Of a stretch of DNA of 64,000 bases, positions 1 through 9,580 are shown one piece after another. The stretch covers positions 330,443,090 through 330,507,089 of the forward strand of contig NC_061514.1 in assembly GCF_022539505.1 (NCBI RefSeq). Reading direction: 5' to 3'. This DNA is from Lolium rigidum (Eukaryota > Streptophyta > Magnoliopsida > Poales > Poaceae). Position numbers and translations under genes: made by a program. Position 1 is the first letter of the stretch; every line of letters begins with the position of its first letter. Below the pieces are notes generated by a model. It did not search any database, was not told the DNA's origin, and saw only the letters and a list, made by a program, of their open reading frames with translations.

Positions 1-90
1 AGGTTCGGCGACTACCTCGACTACTACCAGGGCACCAAGTTTGCCGACAAGGCGGCGAGGTTTCAGGCCGTCAAGGAGCTGTTCGGTTAA
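1..90 (+). CDS. ACO: ACC oxidase-like gene copy 1, 3' end only
   Basis: This is the last 29 codons and stop of a second ACC-oxidase-type dioxygenase; the rest lies upstream of the window. It is nearly identical to 4005-4094 of the complete copy, with one replacement (Ala for Thr after TKF). The C-terminal Lys and Arg (in GTKF and ARF) that ACC oxidases need for activity are kept. Near-identity continues about 200 bases past the stop, so this is a young tandem duplicate and not just a conserved domain. Whether copy 1 is intact cannot be judged from here. Confidence 0.85.
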   Translation, partial: RFGDYLDYYQGTKFADKAARFQAVKELFG

Positions 91-298
91 CGGGCCCTGT
101 ACGATTGACTATTTGTTGTGCGCGCTGGAGATTTCATTTGCGTGTGCGATTGGTACCGTGGTATTGTGTTATTTTGGGCATTTGCTGCTTTCTTTTATGA
201 GCTGTGCAATTACTCTTAGCGGTACTATTGAACTACTATAAACATGACACGATCGAAAAACTGCTTTTGGCTTTCGAGGTCTAGTGCTCTAGCTATTT
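1..298 (+). repeat. Tandem segmental duplication, 3' flank of copy 1
   Basis: The gene end plus about 210 bases of 3' flank match 4005-4221 joined to 8176-8270 with only a few differences. In the second copy this block is split by a Mutator-like element at 4222-8175, so the insertion came after the duplication. Similarity fades near 298 (and 8270), which marks the duplication edge or later change. Confidence 0.85.
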
Positions 299-367
299 AG
301 GAAAGAGTTAAGTCTGAAAAAAACCCTGAAGTTGTATATGGTGTTGGAATTGAAACTTAGACTACCA

Positions 368-700
368 GAAATTTTGACATAAAGGACGACCTGCCCCAAT
401 AAATTGCCAAAAAGGACCACCTCTGAATAAAATTGCCAAAAAAGACCACCCCTTAGTGGCGGCAGGGTCTGCCAGGCGACACGTGGCACTTGCCACCGTA
501 GCCCGTGGCGGCGGGTCCTGCCACCGTAGCCTGTGGCGGCACGTTAGTACGGACAGCATGGACGGTAAGCGGCAACGGAAGGTGTGGGCCATGCCGCCTT
601 AGCTCATGGCGGCAGGATGATATGGAAGGGTGGCAGGCCCTGCTGCCACGGTTTCTGGCGGCAACGCCACGGTTTCTGGCGGCAACCTGCATGCCTATCA
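368..700 (+). mobile_element. Solo terminal repeat of a Mutator-like element
   Basis: The stretch opens with GAAATTTTGACATAAAGG and continues with the same CACCTGCCCCAAT..., AAAGGACCACCTC and GTGGCGGCAGG blocks as the terminal repeats of the complete Mutator-like element at 4222-8175. I find no matching opposite end nearby, so it is a lone or truncated end. It shows that this family hit the 3' flanks of both ACC oxidase copies independently. The bases between 700 and 885 show nothing recognisable. Confidence 0.65.
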
Positions 701-1115
701 CGACTAACTCGAATCAACAAAAAGTGCATTGACAAACTTTCTTACAGTACTAGTCAGTGCTACATACAATAACAACAACCGTTCTTCTATCAGTTTCTTA
801 AAAATTAGGAATATCTTGCAGAGCCTCGTGTACTATAAAAAAATATCGGACAAAGAATCAAACGGGGCGCAGGTGGCCAGTATAAGAGCATCTCCATCTC
901 CAGACGCGTCCCCCAAACGGCATCAGATTTAGCGTTTGGGGACTCGTTTTGTTCGTGCCGCGTTTGGGGGGCGTCGCACCCCAGCCGCGTTCCCGAACAG
1001 AATTTGAGATTTTTTAATTTTAATCGAAAACAGTTGAATTCATTCAAACTTGCAGATTCAAACAAAATTCGATGAAATTTAAACCTAAACCCTAAAAGTA
1101 GTTCCAGTGACCAGA

Positions 1116-1372
1116 CTAGTCGTAGTACTGGTGAAAGTTGTACATGTCGTCGATGACGACGTCCTGCTTGCCGCGCTCGTCGGGCTCGTCGATGGGCCCG
1201 TCCTTCACCCCGCCGCTTGGTCCAGCCTCGCCGTCGTCGGTGAGGTCGACGAGTGACTTCCAGTGTTGCAGATGGACATTGCGATCGCCGCGTCGAGGTC
1301 GCCCCTCCAGACGTCCTTGTCGCTCAGCGTCGCCGCAAACGCCCAAACCGCGCTGGATTGAACGTTTGGGGG
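1116..1372 (-). pseudogene. Tail of an unidentified Harbinger-borne ORF
   Basis: A minus-strand reading frame ends at 1116 with an acidic tail (VDLTDDGEAGPSGG, then MYNFHQYYD at the C-terminus). Its overall style resembles the acidic, tyrosine-ending tail of the ORF in the Harbinger at 59575-61575 (DDDGGDYTVVYRHFGM). Only the tail is visible and its upstream part is lost at the internal subterminal repeat. Function unknown. Confidence 0.3.
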
Positions 1373-1786
1373 ACGTGTTTTGTTCGTGCCGCGTTTGGGG
1401 GACGTCGCTCCCCAGCCGCGTCCCCCAAACGCCGCCCCCAAACAATTAAAATAATTTTTCTTGGCATTTTTATTTCAATTTCCACAAACTAATACATAAT
1501 TGGGAACGTGGTTTACATGAAGACATAGTTTGGAACATGGTTTTCCACAAACTAATACATAGTTTGAACCATGGTGGACACAAATATAAAATATTGCAAA
1601 ACAACTAAACCTAACTAGGCCGTGCATCGAAGGTTTCCTGTGTTCGCTGCTAAGAAAGAACACTCGAGGGCACACCAGTCACCTAAACTGGAAAATCCAG
1701 CGGGAGGATGGTGCCCTTGTTGGTTCTACCGATGAGGCGAACAGGCAGAAACCTCCGTGCACGTATTCGCTGCGAAGAAACAACAC

Positions 1787-2280
1787 TCAGTCGTCCTCCT
1801 CGTCGGTGCTGTCGTCGTGGGAGTCCCTGTCGCCGTGGTAGTCCCGGAGGCAGCGCCTCTCGTCGAAGACCTTGACGCTCATGTCCCTGTTGCCGAAGTA
1901 GGAGAACACGAGGATGAAGCCGGCTTCGAGGCTGTGGTGGCGCGCGAACTTCTCCCAGCCGATGTTGAGGTACATCTTGCCGCGCGCGTCGTAGATCGCG
2001 TCGATGATCCACCGCGGTAGCCGCACGAATGCTCCCGCAGATGCATCTTGCGCGGGCGTACGCCGCCGGCGTACTCGGCGAAGGAGTCCGGCAGCCTCCG
2101 GATGCCGCGCGGGTCGCCCTTGAGGACGTGGACGAACTCGAACGGGACGTCCGGCTCCACGTCCATCTCCGACGATGAAGACGACGGCGTGGGAGGCGAC
2201 GGCGAGCGTTCAGCTATGCCGCGGCCACGACCACGACCACGGCCGCGGCCGCGAGGTCGGCCTCCGCCTCTACCAGACAT
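1787..2280 (-). pseudogene. B3 DNA-binding-domain protein carried in Harbinger (frameshifted)
   Basis: The frame starts at an ATG at 2280 about 95 bases after a TATA box. The N-terminus is an Arg/Gly-rich stretch (MSGRGGGRPRGRGRG), then an acidic spacer, then a plant B3-type fold. Seen B3 hallmarks are LPDSFAEY, HLREHSCGYR, WIIDAIYD, GKMYLNIGWEKFARHH, LEAGFILVFSY and DMSVKVFD. The tail is acidic (DSTDEEDD). The frame shifts near 2014, just before WIID, so the copy is broken there but otherwise well kept. B3 domains bind DNA in plant transcription factors. Here the gene lies wholly inside a transposon, so it is either captured cargo or an element protein. I cannot tell which. Confidence 0.75.
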
Positions 2281-2371
2281 AGCGTCGAGTCTTGTTGAGA
2301 GATGGTGGCGGCTAGGGTTTGGGAGAGAGGCGCTAGGGTTTGTGTGTGAGAGGGACGATGAGAGGCGCCCC

Positions 2372-2379
2372 TTTTTATA
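2372..2379 (-). promoter_or_regulatory. TATA box of the Harbinger-borne B3 gene
   Basis: On the minus strand this reads TATAAAAA, about 95 bases upstream of the B3 gene ATG at 2280, inside the Harbinger element. The spacing fits a normal plant core promoter. The element therefore carries its own promoter, pointing away from the ACC oxidase gene. Confidence 0.55.
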
Positions 2380-2894
2380 GGCCGGAGGGACGATGAGAGG
2401 CGGAGGAGCGGTGGCGCTCATTAACGCCGGCACGCAGAGCTAGGCGCGACGGGATGCGTCGCTGCGCCCTCTGCGGGAACTGCACCGCCGCTGCTCGCCA
2501 ATAACTTCCATCGCGAGGTAGGCGACGGTTAGGTTTAAATTAATTGTGCCGCTGACGGGTCGGCTCCGCCACTCCCCGCCTCGCTTTTCGTTGTGTCCGG
2601 CATCCCCGGTGCGTCCCCTGTGGGACGGGGACGGGCTCGGAACGCCGGACACCGTATAGGAACGCGCCGGACAAAAAAGGGCTTTGGGGGACGCGGCTGG
2701 AACACATTTTTGGTCCGGCGCGCCCCAAATCCCTTTGGGGGACGGTTTGGGGGAAGCGACTGGAGATGCTCTAACTGTTAGTTGAAGCAAAGCAACCGGC
2801 CGTGTGGATTTGGAATTTTGGATGGATGGATTTGGTAATTGTCCACCCGATCATCCACATGCCGTAGCCGTAGAGAGGTGCTAGCCGTTCCACC

Positions 2895-2901
2895 ATAAAT
2901 A
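2895..2901 (+). promoter_or_regulatory. TATA box of ACC oxidase copy 2
   Basis: ATAAATA lies 107 bases before the ATG at 3008, which gives a leader of roughly 75 bases. The Harbinger target duplication ends at 2774, so only about 120 bases of original promoter remain upstream of this TATA before element sequence begins. Confidence 0.55.
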
Positions 2902-3007
2902 GGAGCTTGCATCGTGAATCTTCTCCACAATCCACTCACAGAAGCTTAGCATCAGTACTACTAGCTACCAGCCTACCAGTCGCTCGACCATATCAAGTGA
3001 ACAGGAG

Positions 3008-4094
3008 ATGGACATGGAGATTCCAGTGATCGACCTCGAGGGGCTCAACGGCGACGCCGCCGAGAGGACGCAGACTATGGCACGGCTCCACCAAGCCTGC
3101 AAGGACTGGGGCTTCTTCTGGGTACGTAAGCTAGCTAGCGACCACACCGCTGCTGCTCATTGCAATGCTTCTCTTACGTACCACGGCGCAGGTGGACAGC
3201 CACGGCGTGGATGCCGCGCTGATGGAGGATGTGAAGCGCTTCGTCTACGGCCACTACGACGACCAACTCGAGGACAAGTTCTACGCCTCCGGCCTCGCCA
3301 AGGATCTGCAGGAGGCCGTCGAGCCTGACCATGAGGATTCCAACAAACCAGTCTCCGATCAGGTGGACTGGGAAAGCGCCTACTTCATCCGGCACCACCC
3401 CAACAATAACGTCGCCGACTTCCCGGAGATCCTGCCGCCAACAAGGTCAGTGTCGTCTCCCCGATCTCCTTAATTTTGTCTGCATCCTTCTCCGACCTTG
3501 AGGATCCCTTTCACACTCAGGGAGGTGCTCGACACGTACATCGCCCAGATGGTGTCGCTCGCCGAGCGGCTTGCCGAGTGCATGAGTCTCAACCTGGGCC
3601 TCGACTGCGCCCGCATCAAAGACACCTTCGCGCCGCCGTTCGTCGGGACCAAGTTCGCCATGTACCCTGCCTGCCCGCGGCCGGACCTCGTGTGGGGCCT
3701 CCGCGCCCATACCGACGCCGGCGGCATCATCCTGCTCCTGCAGGACGACGTCGTCGGCGGGCTCGAGTTCTTCAGGGGCGACCGGGAGTGGGTTCCCGTG
3801 GGACCCACCAAGGGCAGCAGGATCTTCGTCAACATCGGGGACCAGGTGGAGGTGATGAGCGGCGGAGTCTACAGAAGCGTGTTGCACCGCGTCGCCGCCG
3901 GCCGCGAGGGCCGCCGGCTATCCGTGGCAACGTTCTACAACCCTGGGATGGACGCCGTTGTGGCGGCGCCGGTCACGGCCGTGCAGCTGTACCCCGGGGC
4001 GTACAGGTTCGGCGACTACCTCGACTACTACCAGGGCACCAAGTTTACCGACAAGGCGGCGAGGTTTCAGGCCGTCAAGGAGCTGTTCGGTTAA
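3008..4094 (+). CDS. ACO: ACC oxidase-like 2-oxoglutarate/Fe(II)-type dioxygenase
   Basis: Three exons, 3008-3121, 3192-3445 and 3521-4094, join in frame with GT/AG introns to give 313 aa, the usual length for 1-aminocyclopropane-1-carboxylate oxidase. The enzyme makes ethylene from ACC in the cytosol using Fe(II), ascorbate and O2. Visible landmarks are the N-terminal IPVIDL block, iron ligands His186 and Asp188 (RAHTDAGGI) and His245 (SVLHRV), the Arg255-x-Ser257 pair (RRLSV), Lys167 (VGTKF), Gln197 (LLLQDD), and C-terminal Lys297 and Arg304. The usual VNHG after the first exon is VDSHG here. A second ATG two codons downstream could also start the protein. No frameshift or stop is seen, so the gene looks intact. 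It is the downstream member of a tandem pair and is hemmed in by a Harbinger in the promoter side and a Mutator-like element 127 bases after the stop. Confidence 0.88.
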
Positions 4095-4221
4095 CGGGCC
4101 CTGTACGATTGACTATTTGTTGTGCGCGCTGGAGATTTCATTTGCGTGTGCGATTGGTACCGTGGTATTGTGTTATTTTGGGGATTTGCTGCTTTCTTTT
4201 ATGAGCTGTGCAATTACTCTT

Positions 4222-4612
4222 GAATTTTTGTCAAAAGAGAGCACCTGCCCCAATTCATTGATAAAAAGGACCATCTCTGAATCAAATTGGCAAAAAAGAC
4301 CACCTCCTGCGTGGCGGCAGGCCCCCCAGGCAACACGTGGAACTTGCCGCCGGAGGCTGTGGCGGCAGGGCCCCGCCGCCGGCCGGCGTGGCGGCACATT
4401 ACCTCGCCCGCAGCGCCGTTAGCCGCCGTTGGCCACGGTGGGCCATGCCGCCGGAGAGAGGGGCGGCAGGGCTACGTGGCACATGTTGCCGCCTGCATTG
4501 GAGGCAGGTCTGGAGGGAATCCGGCCGACAAGTCCCATCACACTGACTTTGCTAATTGCACTCACTTTGATGCTCCTTAATTGCTCGATGGAGGCAGCAG
4601 TTCCCGCGCGAA
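4222..4612 (+). repeat. Left terminal inverted repeat of the MULE
   Basis: The first bases, GAATTTTTGTCAAAAGAG, pair with the inverted right end GAAATTTTGCCAAAAGAG. Similarity runs through the GC-rich GTGGCGGCAGG blocks to the GAGGCAGCAGTTCCCGC motif at about 4590-4607. The outer 90 bases are the best kept; the GC-rich part is more diverged. Confidence 0.85.
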
Positions 4613-4765
4613 TCTGTCCGGACAGACCGACAGCATCGCACTGATTTTTAGGCTATACTGTTGCAAATTGGTTGCTTTTCGGTGGTGCTCAAACTGTTGC
4701 AAATGAGCCTGCTTTCGGCACTTAAACTGTTGCTAATTGTTGATTTCGTCGAGATGAGCTGAGTC

Positions 4766-4773
4766 TATATAAA
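4766..4773 (+). promoter_or_regulatory. TATA box of the MULE transposase gene
   Basis: TATATAAA sits about 150 bases inside the left terminal repeat. It is followed by a CT-rich leader made of CACTCT/CTCACT microsatellite units (about 4786-4912). A likely leader intron runs from the donor AAG|GTAAGG at 4977 to an acceptor just before the ATG at 5656. Confidence 0.55.
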
Positions 4774-4785
4774 GGTTGTCGCTTC

Positions 4786-4912
4786 CGCGCACTCTCACTC
4801 TCACTCTCCGCACTCTCAGTCTGTGCACTCTCACAGCATCTCACTCTCACTCTCACTTTGTGCACTCTCGCAGCATCTCACTCTCACTCTCACTCTGTGC
4901 ACTCTCACAGCA
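4786..4912 (+). repeat. CT-rich microsatellite in the MULE leader
   Basis: Runs of CACTCT/CTCACT with three interspersed copies of GTGCACTCTC and of GCATCTCACTCTCA, directly after the TATA box, so it would form the 5' end of the transposase mRNA. From here to 5655 the DNA is AT-rich and fits a leader intron. Confidence 0.6.
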
Positions 4913-5655
4913 TGTCTTCTGCTCGCAGCTGAAGATTTGTCGGCTGATTAAGTGTTTGCTCAATCTGTGATATCAAGGTAAGGATTTGAAGAAGCAGGCA
5001 TAATTAGTTGTGCAGTGTAATTAGTTTAGTTAATGCATGTTCTGTAGTTGCATGCATGCATAGGTATTATTGAGTCTGTGTAGTTATTATTGAGTAATAT
5101 ATTGGAACTTGCAACATGTAATTAGAACATAAATAGCTAACTGAATGTGATGTTTAGAATTTATGTTTTATGTATGCAACATGCGTAATATATAGACTAT
5201 AATTTTATGTGCGTAGAAATATATCACGTACGAATGATCAACTTGTAATTAGAAGTATATGACGCTGAAATATTAATGGTCTAAGATGTTGAACGTGTAT
5301 TTTAGATCGATTTGATTATAGACTGCTCTGATTGCAATAAGGTGGAAGTATTTTAAGATATAATTAGAAGTGGAGGGCTGAAGTTGAGGTACTAATATCC
5401 GTCCGTACTTATTTTAACTTAACTTTGTAGTTGGTACTATTAAAATTTGTTGCGTATTAAAATATGGTGTCGTGTTATGTTTGGTGTTAAATTTATTATG
5501 AAATGAGTGAGCGGTAGGTGACTAATAGAATTATTACGGAATGGTGTTAAAAATTATTATAGACGGTGTTGCGTTACGATTATTTAAAATTGTTAATCAC
5601 ATGTTAGTGTTGTAATCTAACATTATTTTAAAAATATGGTTGTGCGGTAGGTACG

Positions 5656-6826
5656 ATGGAAACTGTGTTAGTATTTTATGGAGACGTCGTACGCGACGAA
5701 TTTTCTGGTGTCGATGTGTCGCGCTGCGGCTCGATGAAAGTTGTAGTGATAGACATGGTCAATAGAGAATTTTTGGATGTTAGAAGATGCATCCGAGCAC
5801 AGTTTGGGAGTGAGATGCGTGGGAAGAAGATGACCGTTGAGGCTCTCATCGTCGTAGGAGGGAATGATGGGACACCTGCCCGTTGGGGTTTGCGGGAGGT
5901 AAAGAGTGATAGAAATTGGGGTACATACATGAGGTTTGAAAGCACACCTGGTGCTGCTATGTACGGAGAGCCCATGGGTATGTTCAGTTTATATCAGGTG
6001 ATGATGGTGCCGGAAGCAGTACCGGCGCTGGTGAAGAGGAGATGGCCATCATCACAGGACCGAGCACCGTTCAATCGGAGCTTTTAGACCTGACTGCAGT
6101 AGGCATGATAGGCCAATCAGAGAATGAGGCACTGACTGCAGGCCATAGCACCGGCCCATCGGAGCAGATGGTCGCCCAGTTTGCTGCCGAGCCAGGATAC
6201 TGGTCCACGTTCGTTGACATTAGCGAGCGTGTGGAGGGACTGCCGGAGGCGTTGGACGATAACGCTCGTTCTTCTTCGTCTAAATCCTCCTCGGACTCTG
6301 TCATACTTTGCAGACAGAGTGCAGGTCGCAAACACACGGTATGTGATGAACAAGCAATGGTCTGAAAAGATGCAACGACATTTGGATGAGAAAGCTGAAA
6401 AATCCAAAAGTCATGGGTTTCGTCAAATTGATGCACTTAATAATAAGTGGAAAATCCACGTACGAGCCAAGTATGTGAAAGACCACCATAGAGGATCGAG
6501 AAAGCAAGCTGTTCAACTCGGCCCCAACACGTGTGAATGCAGTTGCAACAAGCCTAAGCTTTTAGGATACCCATGTAGTCATGTCCTGAGGGCAGCTGCA
6601 GCGCAGAATATTAGCGTGGAGAACTACATATCTCCCTAGTTCAACATCTAGAACCTGGGGACTCAACGGACACTATAGGTACGAGTTTCCCGTAAGAACT
6701 ACCAAATGGGTTCCGGACCCGACATTGAAGAGAACCGCGAGGGGACGACACCAATCTCGACGTCATGCGGCAGTTTGGTCTGCATCAGGATATTCCCCCA
6801 CCATCACCAAGACGACTTGTTGCTGA
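5656..6826 (+). pseudogene. MuDR-type transposase, catalytic core deleted
   Basis: The ATG at 5656 opens the N-terminal part of a plant MULE transposase (METVLVFYGDVV...). A frameshift near 5995 moves on to an acidic linker (SEQMVAQFAAEPGYWSTFVD...). Around 6300 the sequence jumps straight to the C-terminal part (YFADRVQVANTRYVMNKQW). The DDE catalytic region that normally lies between them is missing. The SWIM zinc finger CxCxnCxH is clear at about 6537-6575 (CECSCN ... GYPCSH). Stops and shifts follow in the C-terminal tail (near 6638 and 6655). An internal deletion plus several point lesions mean that no active transposase can be made. Confidence 0.85.
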
Positions 6827-6845
6827 TGTTCATACGTAAGTTCGG

Positions 6846-7541
6846 TCACTCTAATAGAAACAATGAATTGCGCTGCGTCCACCGTGGCCATTTTCCGGAC
6901 TTGTCGCCGCGTTCTTCTGCCGCTTGCGCCTCGGCAGCTCTTTCCCTTAATCTCTTCCTCTCCGCTTCACAGGCCTCTCTGCGCACCTCTTCCTCTGCAT
7001 ACCTACGTGCAGCCTCATCATCCATCCTCTTCTGATTCACCTCACGATTTCGAGCTTGCTCCGCCCTTCATTTTTGTGTCTGTCTCTCTCTCTGCTTTAG
7101 CATTAGCAACAACCTTTTCCCGACGCTCTTCCTCATGGAACATTGCCCATGCACGACGCTGTTTTTCCTCCACCTCGCGGCGTGCCCAATCCGGTTGCTC
7201 CTGGTCTATCCAATGAAACCGCATGCAAAGGGACGGGGGAGACTACAATACAAATAATACGGTTAATAAACGAAAATTAATGACATACAAATAATATTTT
7301 TAATCATGCTGTTATAACATACCACAAGACCCGAGGATGATGAACTGGATTGTCTGGGTGGATCATGATCATAGCTCGCACACATGAAAAATTTCATACC
7401 GAACTTATCAGAAAAATCAACCACCTCCTTCACCTTCGTAAGGCGGTCGCACCAACACCTCTCTGCTCTCACCCCCGGTGGCAAGCTTGCATTCTTACCC
7501 TTCATCGGCCTAAAATCCTGGTCGGAGCAAGGCACGCTCAT
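6846..7541 (-). pseudogene. Second MULE gene, convergent to the transposase (GRF-like zinc finger plus coiled coil)
   Basis: The ATG at 7541 lies about 90 bases after a minus-strand TATA box (7629-7636). Exon 1 ends near 7324 (GGTCTTGTG|GTATGT) and exon 2 begins near 7239 after TTGTAG, joining in frame. Exon 1 has a Cys-rich motif of the GRF zinc-finger style (RCWC...KFFMC). Exon 2 is a charged helix (REVEEKQRRAWAMFHEEERR, later EEEVRREACEAERKRLRERA). A frameshift near 7045 breaks the helix. The layout, a transposase and a second gene facing each other from opposite ends, is like maize MuDR (mudrA/mudrB). I see no sequence evidence that this protein is mudrB. Its role is unknown. Confidence 0.6.
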
Positions 7542-7628
7542 ACTCACTTCAATATTTTGCGCACGAAAGAGAGACGCGGAGAAGGCAAACTCGATCCTGC
7601 TGTTTTCATTTGTATGCGGGTAAGACGG

Positions 7629-7636
7629 CTTATATA
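7629..7636 (-). promoter_or_regulatory. TATA box of the second MULE gene
   Basis: Reads TATATAAG on the minus strand, about 90 bases upstream of the ATG at 7541 and about 130 bases inside the right terminal repeat. It mirrors the position of the TATA box at the left end. Confidence 0.5.
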
Positions 7637-7768
7637 GCCTTCAATTAGTGTGAGCCGTACCAACAAAGTAGTGCAGAATAATTGGCGCAGGTTGTCGGTG
7701 GTCTATTTGTTGTATCAGTACAAAATTCCTACGCAAGTAAACTGCTTTCAGTGTTTAATTTTCTGTAT

Positions 7769-8175
7769 CGAGCGGGAACTGCTGCCTCCACCGCGCACTT
7801 AAGCAGCATCAAAGTTAGTGCCAACTATCAAAATCAGTGTGATGGGACCTGTCGTCTGCAGGCCCGATCGGCCTTTTCCCGCTCGAAGCCTGCCTCCATC
7901 TCGTGTGGCGGCAAGTGCCACCTCAGCTTGCCGCCCCATGCACCGGCGGCATGGCCCACCAGTGCAAACGGAAGCTTACGGCGAGGCGGAGCAGCTAACG
8001 TGCCACCACCTGCTCGGGCGGCGGGTCCCTGCCGCCGCAGCCCCCGGCGGCAAGCGCCACGTGTCGGCTGGGGGTCATGCCGCCACGCGCGACGTGGTCT
8101 TTTTTGTCAATTTGATTCAGAGGTGGTCCTTTTTGTCAATAAATTGGGGCAGGTGGTCTCTTTTGGCAAAATTTC
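7769..8175 (-). repeat. Right terminal inverted repeat of the MULE
   Basis: Inverted counterpart of 4222-4612, running from the GAGCGGGAACTGCTGCCTCC block to the terminal GGCAAAATTTC. It has diverged more from the left end in the GC-rich part than at the outer 90 bases. Confidence 0.85.
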
Positions 8176-8275
8176 ATTACTCTTAGCGGTACTATTGAAC
8201 TACTGTAAACATGACATGATCGAAAAACTGCTTTTGGCTTTCGAGGTCTAGTGCTCTAGCTATTTAGAAAAAAAG

Positions 8276-9580
8276 AAGTAAGGACTGATCATCCGGAACG
8301 TTTCCTTGGTAGGTTCCCCTGGTCGCCCCTCGTGACGGCCTAGGGAAGAAACCCTAGCCCCCAACCTCCCGCTCCCCTCCCACCCCTGCCGCCGCCAGCA
8401 TGCGCCGCCGGGCAAAGCCCGCGCGGTGCCGGCGGCGGGAGGCCTTCTCTTACCCGACGCGTAGCGGGCCGTGTGAGGCGGCGCTTCTCCATGGCGGCAG
8501 CGCTTCTCGGCGGAGGTCGGCGGGGCCTGGCGCGGCGGCCAACGAGCTACGCCAGAGGTGTCCTCTCGCATATGGAGGCGGCAATGGTCGAGGCAGCTGC
8601 GCGTGGCATGGCCATGATGCTCGTGGTAATGCATGGCGGCCGGGCTCGATCTGGGCCTGGGCGGGCCGCGGCTTCGGGGCGTGGTGGCAGCGCGAGGAGC
8701 TCTGTCTCCGGCGTGCTGTGTGGGAACGACTACATTGGTGGTTGGCCGACAAGGCTGGCCTCCTCCCCCGAGCTCTTGCTGGCCGCCGGTGAGGCCGGTT
8801 GTGGCCGACACTCCTCTTCGGCGACGGTGAGGCCGGTGTGGCTTCTTGCCTTTATGGTGGTGGTCGAAGCCGGCATCTGCATCTCCGTACATTTTGCTGG
8901 CTCGGACGGCATCGGGGGTACGGTGAAGGACCAGGGTGAAAGCCCTGCCCGGTGTCTTTCGGTGCGGACCACGGTGACGCCTGAGCGCGCCGCTTCCTTC
9001 CCGAAGGAGTGGTCTTTGCTCACAATCGTGCCTTTCCTCTCCTCTGAGGTCAGGGGAAACGCTATGTCCAGTCCATCGGGCAAGGCGACGACGGCACCAT
9101 GGCGTCGTTCTCTTCTTGAAGACGTTGTCGAGGCTACTTGGGGAGAGACCGATGTGGTAATTAGAGGCTGGGCAATGTGATGCGCTGCCGGTGTTGGCTG
9201 CTGGCCATGGCATGGGGCTCAGAGGCGCTATGTACGACGTGGTGGATGCAACCTAGGCAACTGCTTCTCCAAGTCCGAAGGATTCTGCCTTCTCCTCGCC
9301 GACTCTTCTAGGCTCATGAGGGAAGGTACGTTGCTCCGGGCAACCTTGGAGTCACGATCGTTCTAAGGTGGTGTCTCGCCCGGTTCGTGACGCAGTTCGG
9401 TGGCTCCGTGCTCCATCTCCTCACCTCTTTTGGTAGGATGTTGGGGGCGAGTCGTTCTCTTCGGGTTGTTTGTAGAGGGTGTGTTCTAAGCCGCTTGGCT
9501 ATGTATCATCTTTGGTGTGTGTAGCAGTGTATCGGCCGTCAGCCTCTTCTTCTGTGTGATTGATACGTCTTCTAGGACGA
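8276..9580. other. GC-rich unclassified segment
   Basis: Starts with a run containing AAACCCTAGCCCCCAACC and a CCGCCGCC-rich block, then a long GC-rich stretch with open frames on both strands. None shows a known domain. The 235-codon plus-strand frame at 8473-9180 does not begin with ATG and looks like a by-product of GC content. It could be the leader of a retroelement or a captured gene fragment. I cannot name it. Confidence 0.3.

Larger units (their letters stand above)
886..2771. mobile_element. PIF/Harbinger element with B3-domain cargo
   Basis: The ends are inverted repeats beginning GAGCATCTCCA and closing TGGAGATGCTC, flanked by a 3-bp TAA duplication (883-885 and 2772-2774), as expected for PIF/Harbinger. 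GC-rich subterminal blocks with GTTTGGGGGACG repeats lie at both ends. A second copy of the left subterminal block appears inside at about 1358-1440, so the element may be two related copies fused or nested. No Harbinger nuclease is present, so it is non-autonomous. It carries a minus-strand B3-domain gene. Its right edge is about 120 bp upstream of the ACC oxidase TATA box. Confidence 0.85.
4222..8175. mobile_element. Mutator-like element (MULE) with long TIRs and two convergent genes
   Basis: A 9-bp duplication ATTACTCTT (4213-4221 and 8176-8184) flanks 3,954 bases whose ends are long inverted repeats of about 390-410 bases. Deleting the element and one duplication restores the sequence of duplicate copy 1 around position 220, which proves the insertion. 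Each terminal repeat is followed by a TATA box pointing inward. A transposase gene runs rightward and a second gene leftward, meeting near 6830. Both are damaged and the transposase has lost its catalytic core, so the copy cannot move by itself. Confidence 0.93.

Noticed and set aside
8473..9180. 235-codon plus-strand open frame
   Set aside because: It has no ATG at its start, no domain, and overlaps long frames on the other strand. High GC explains it.
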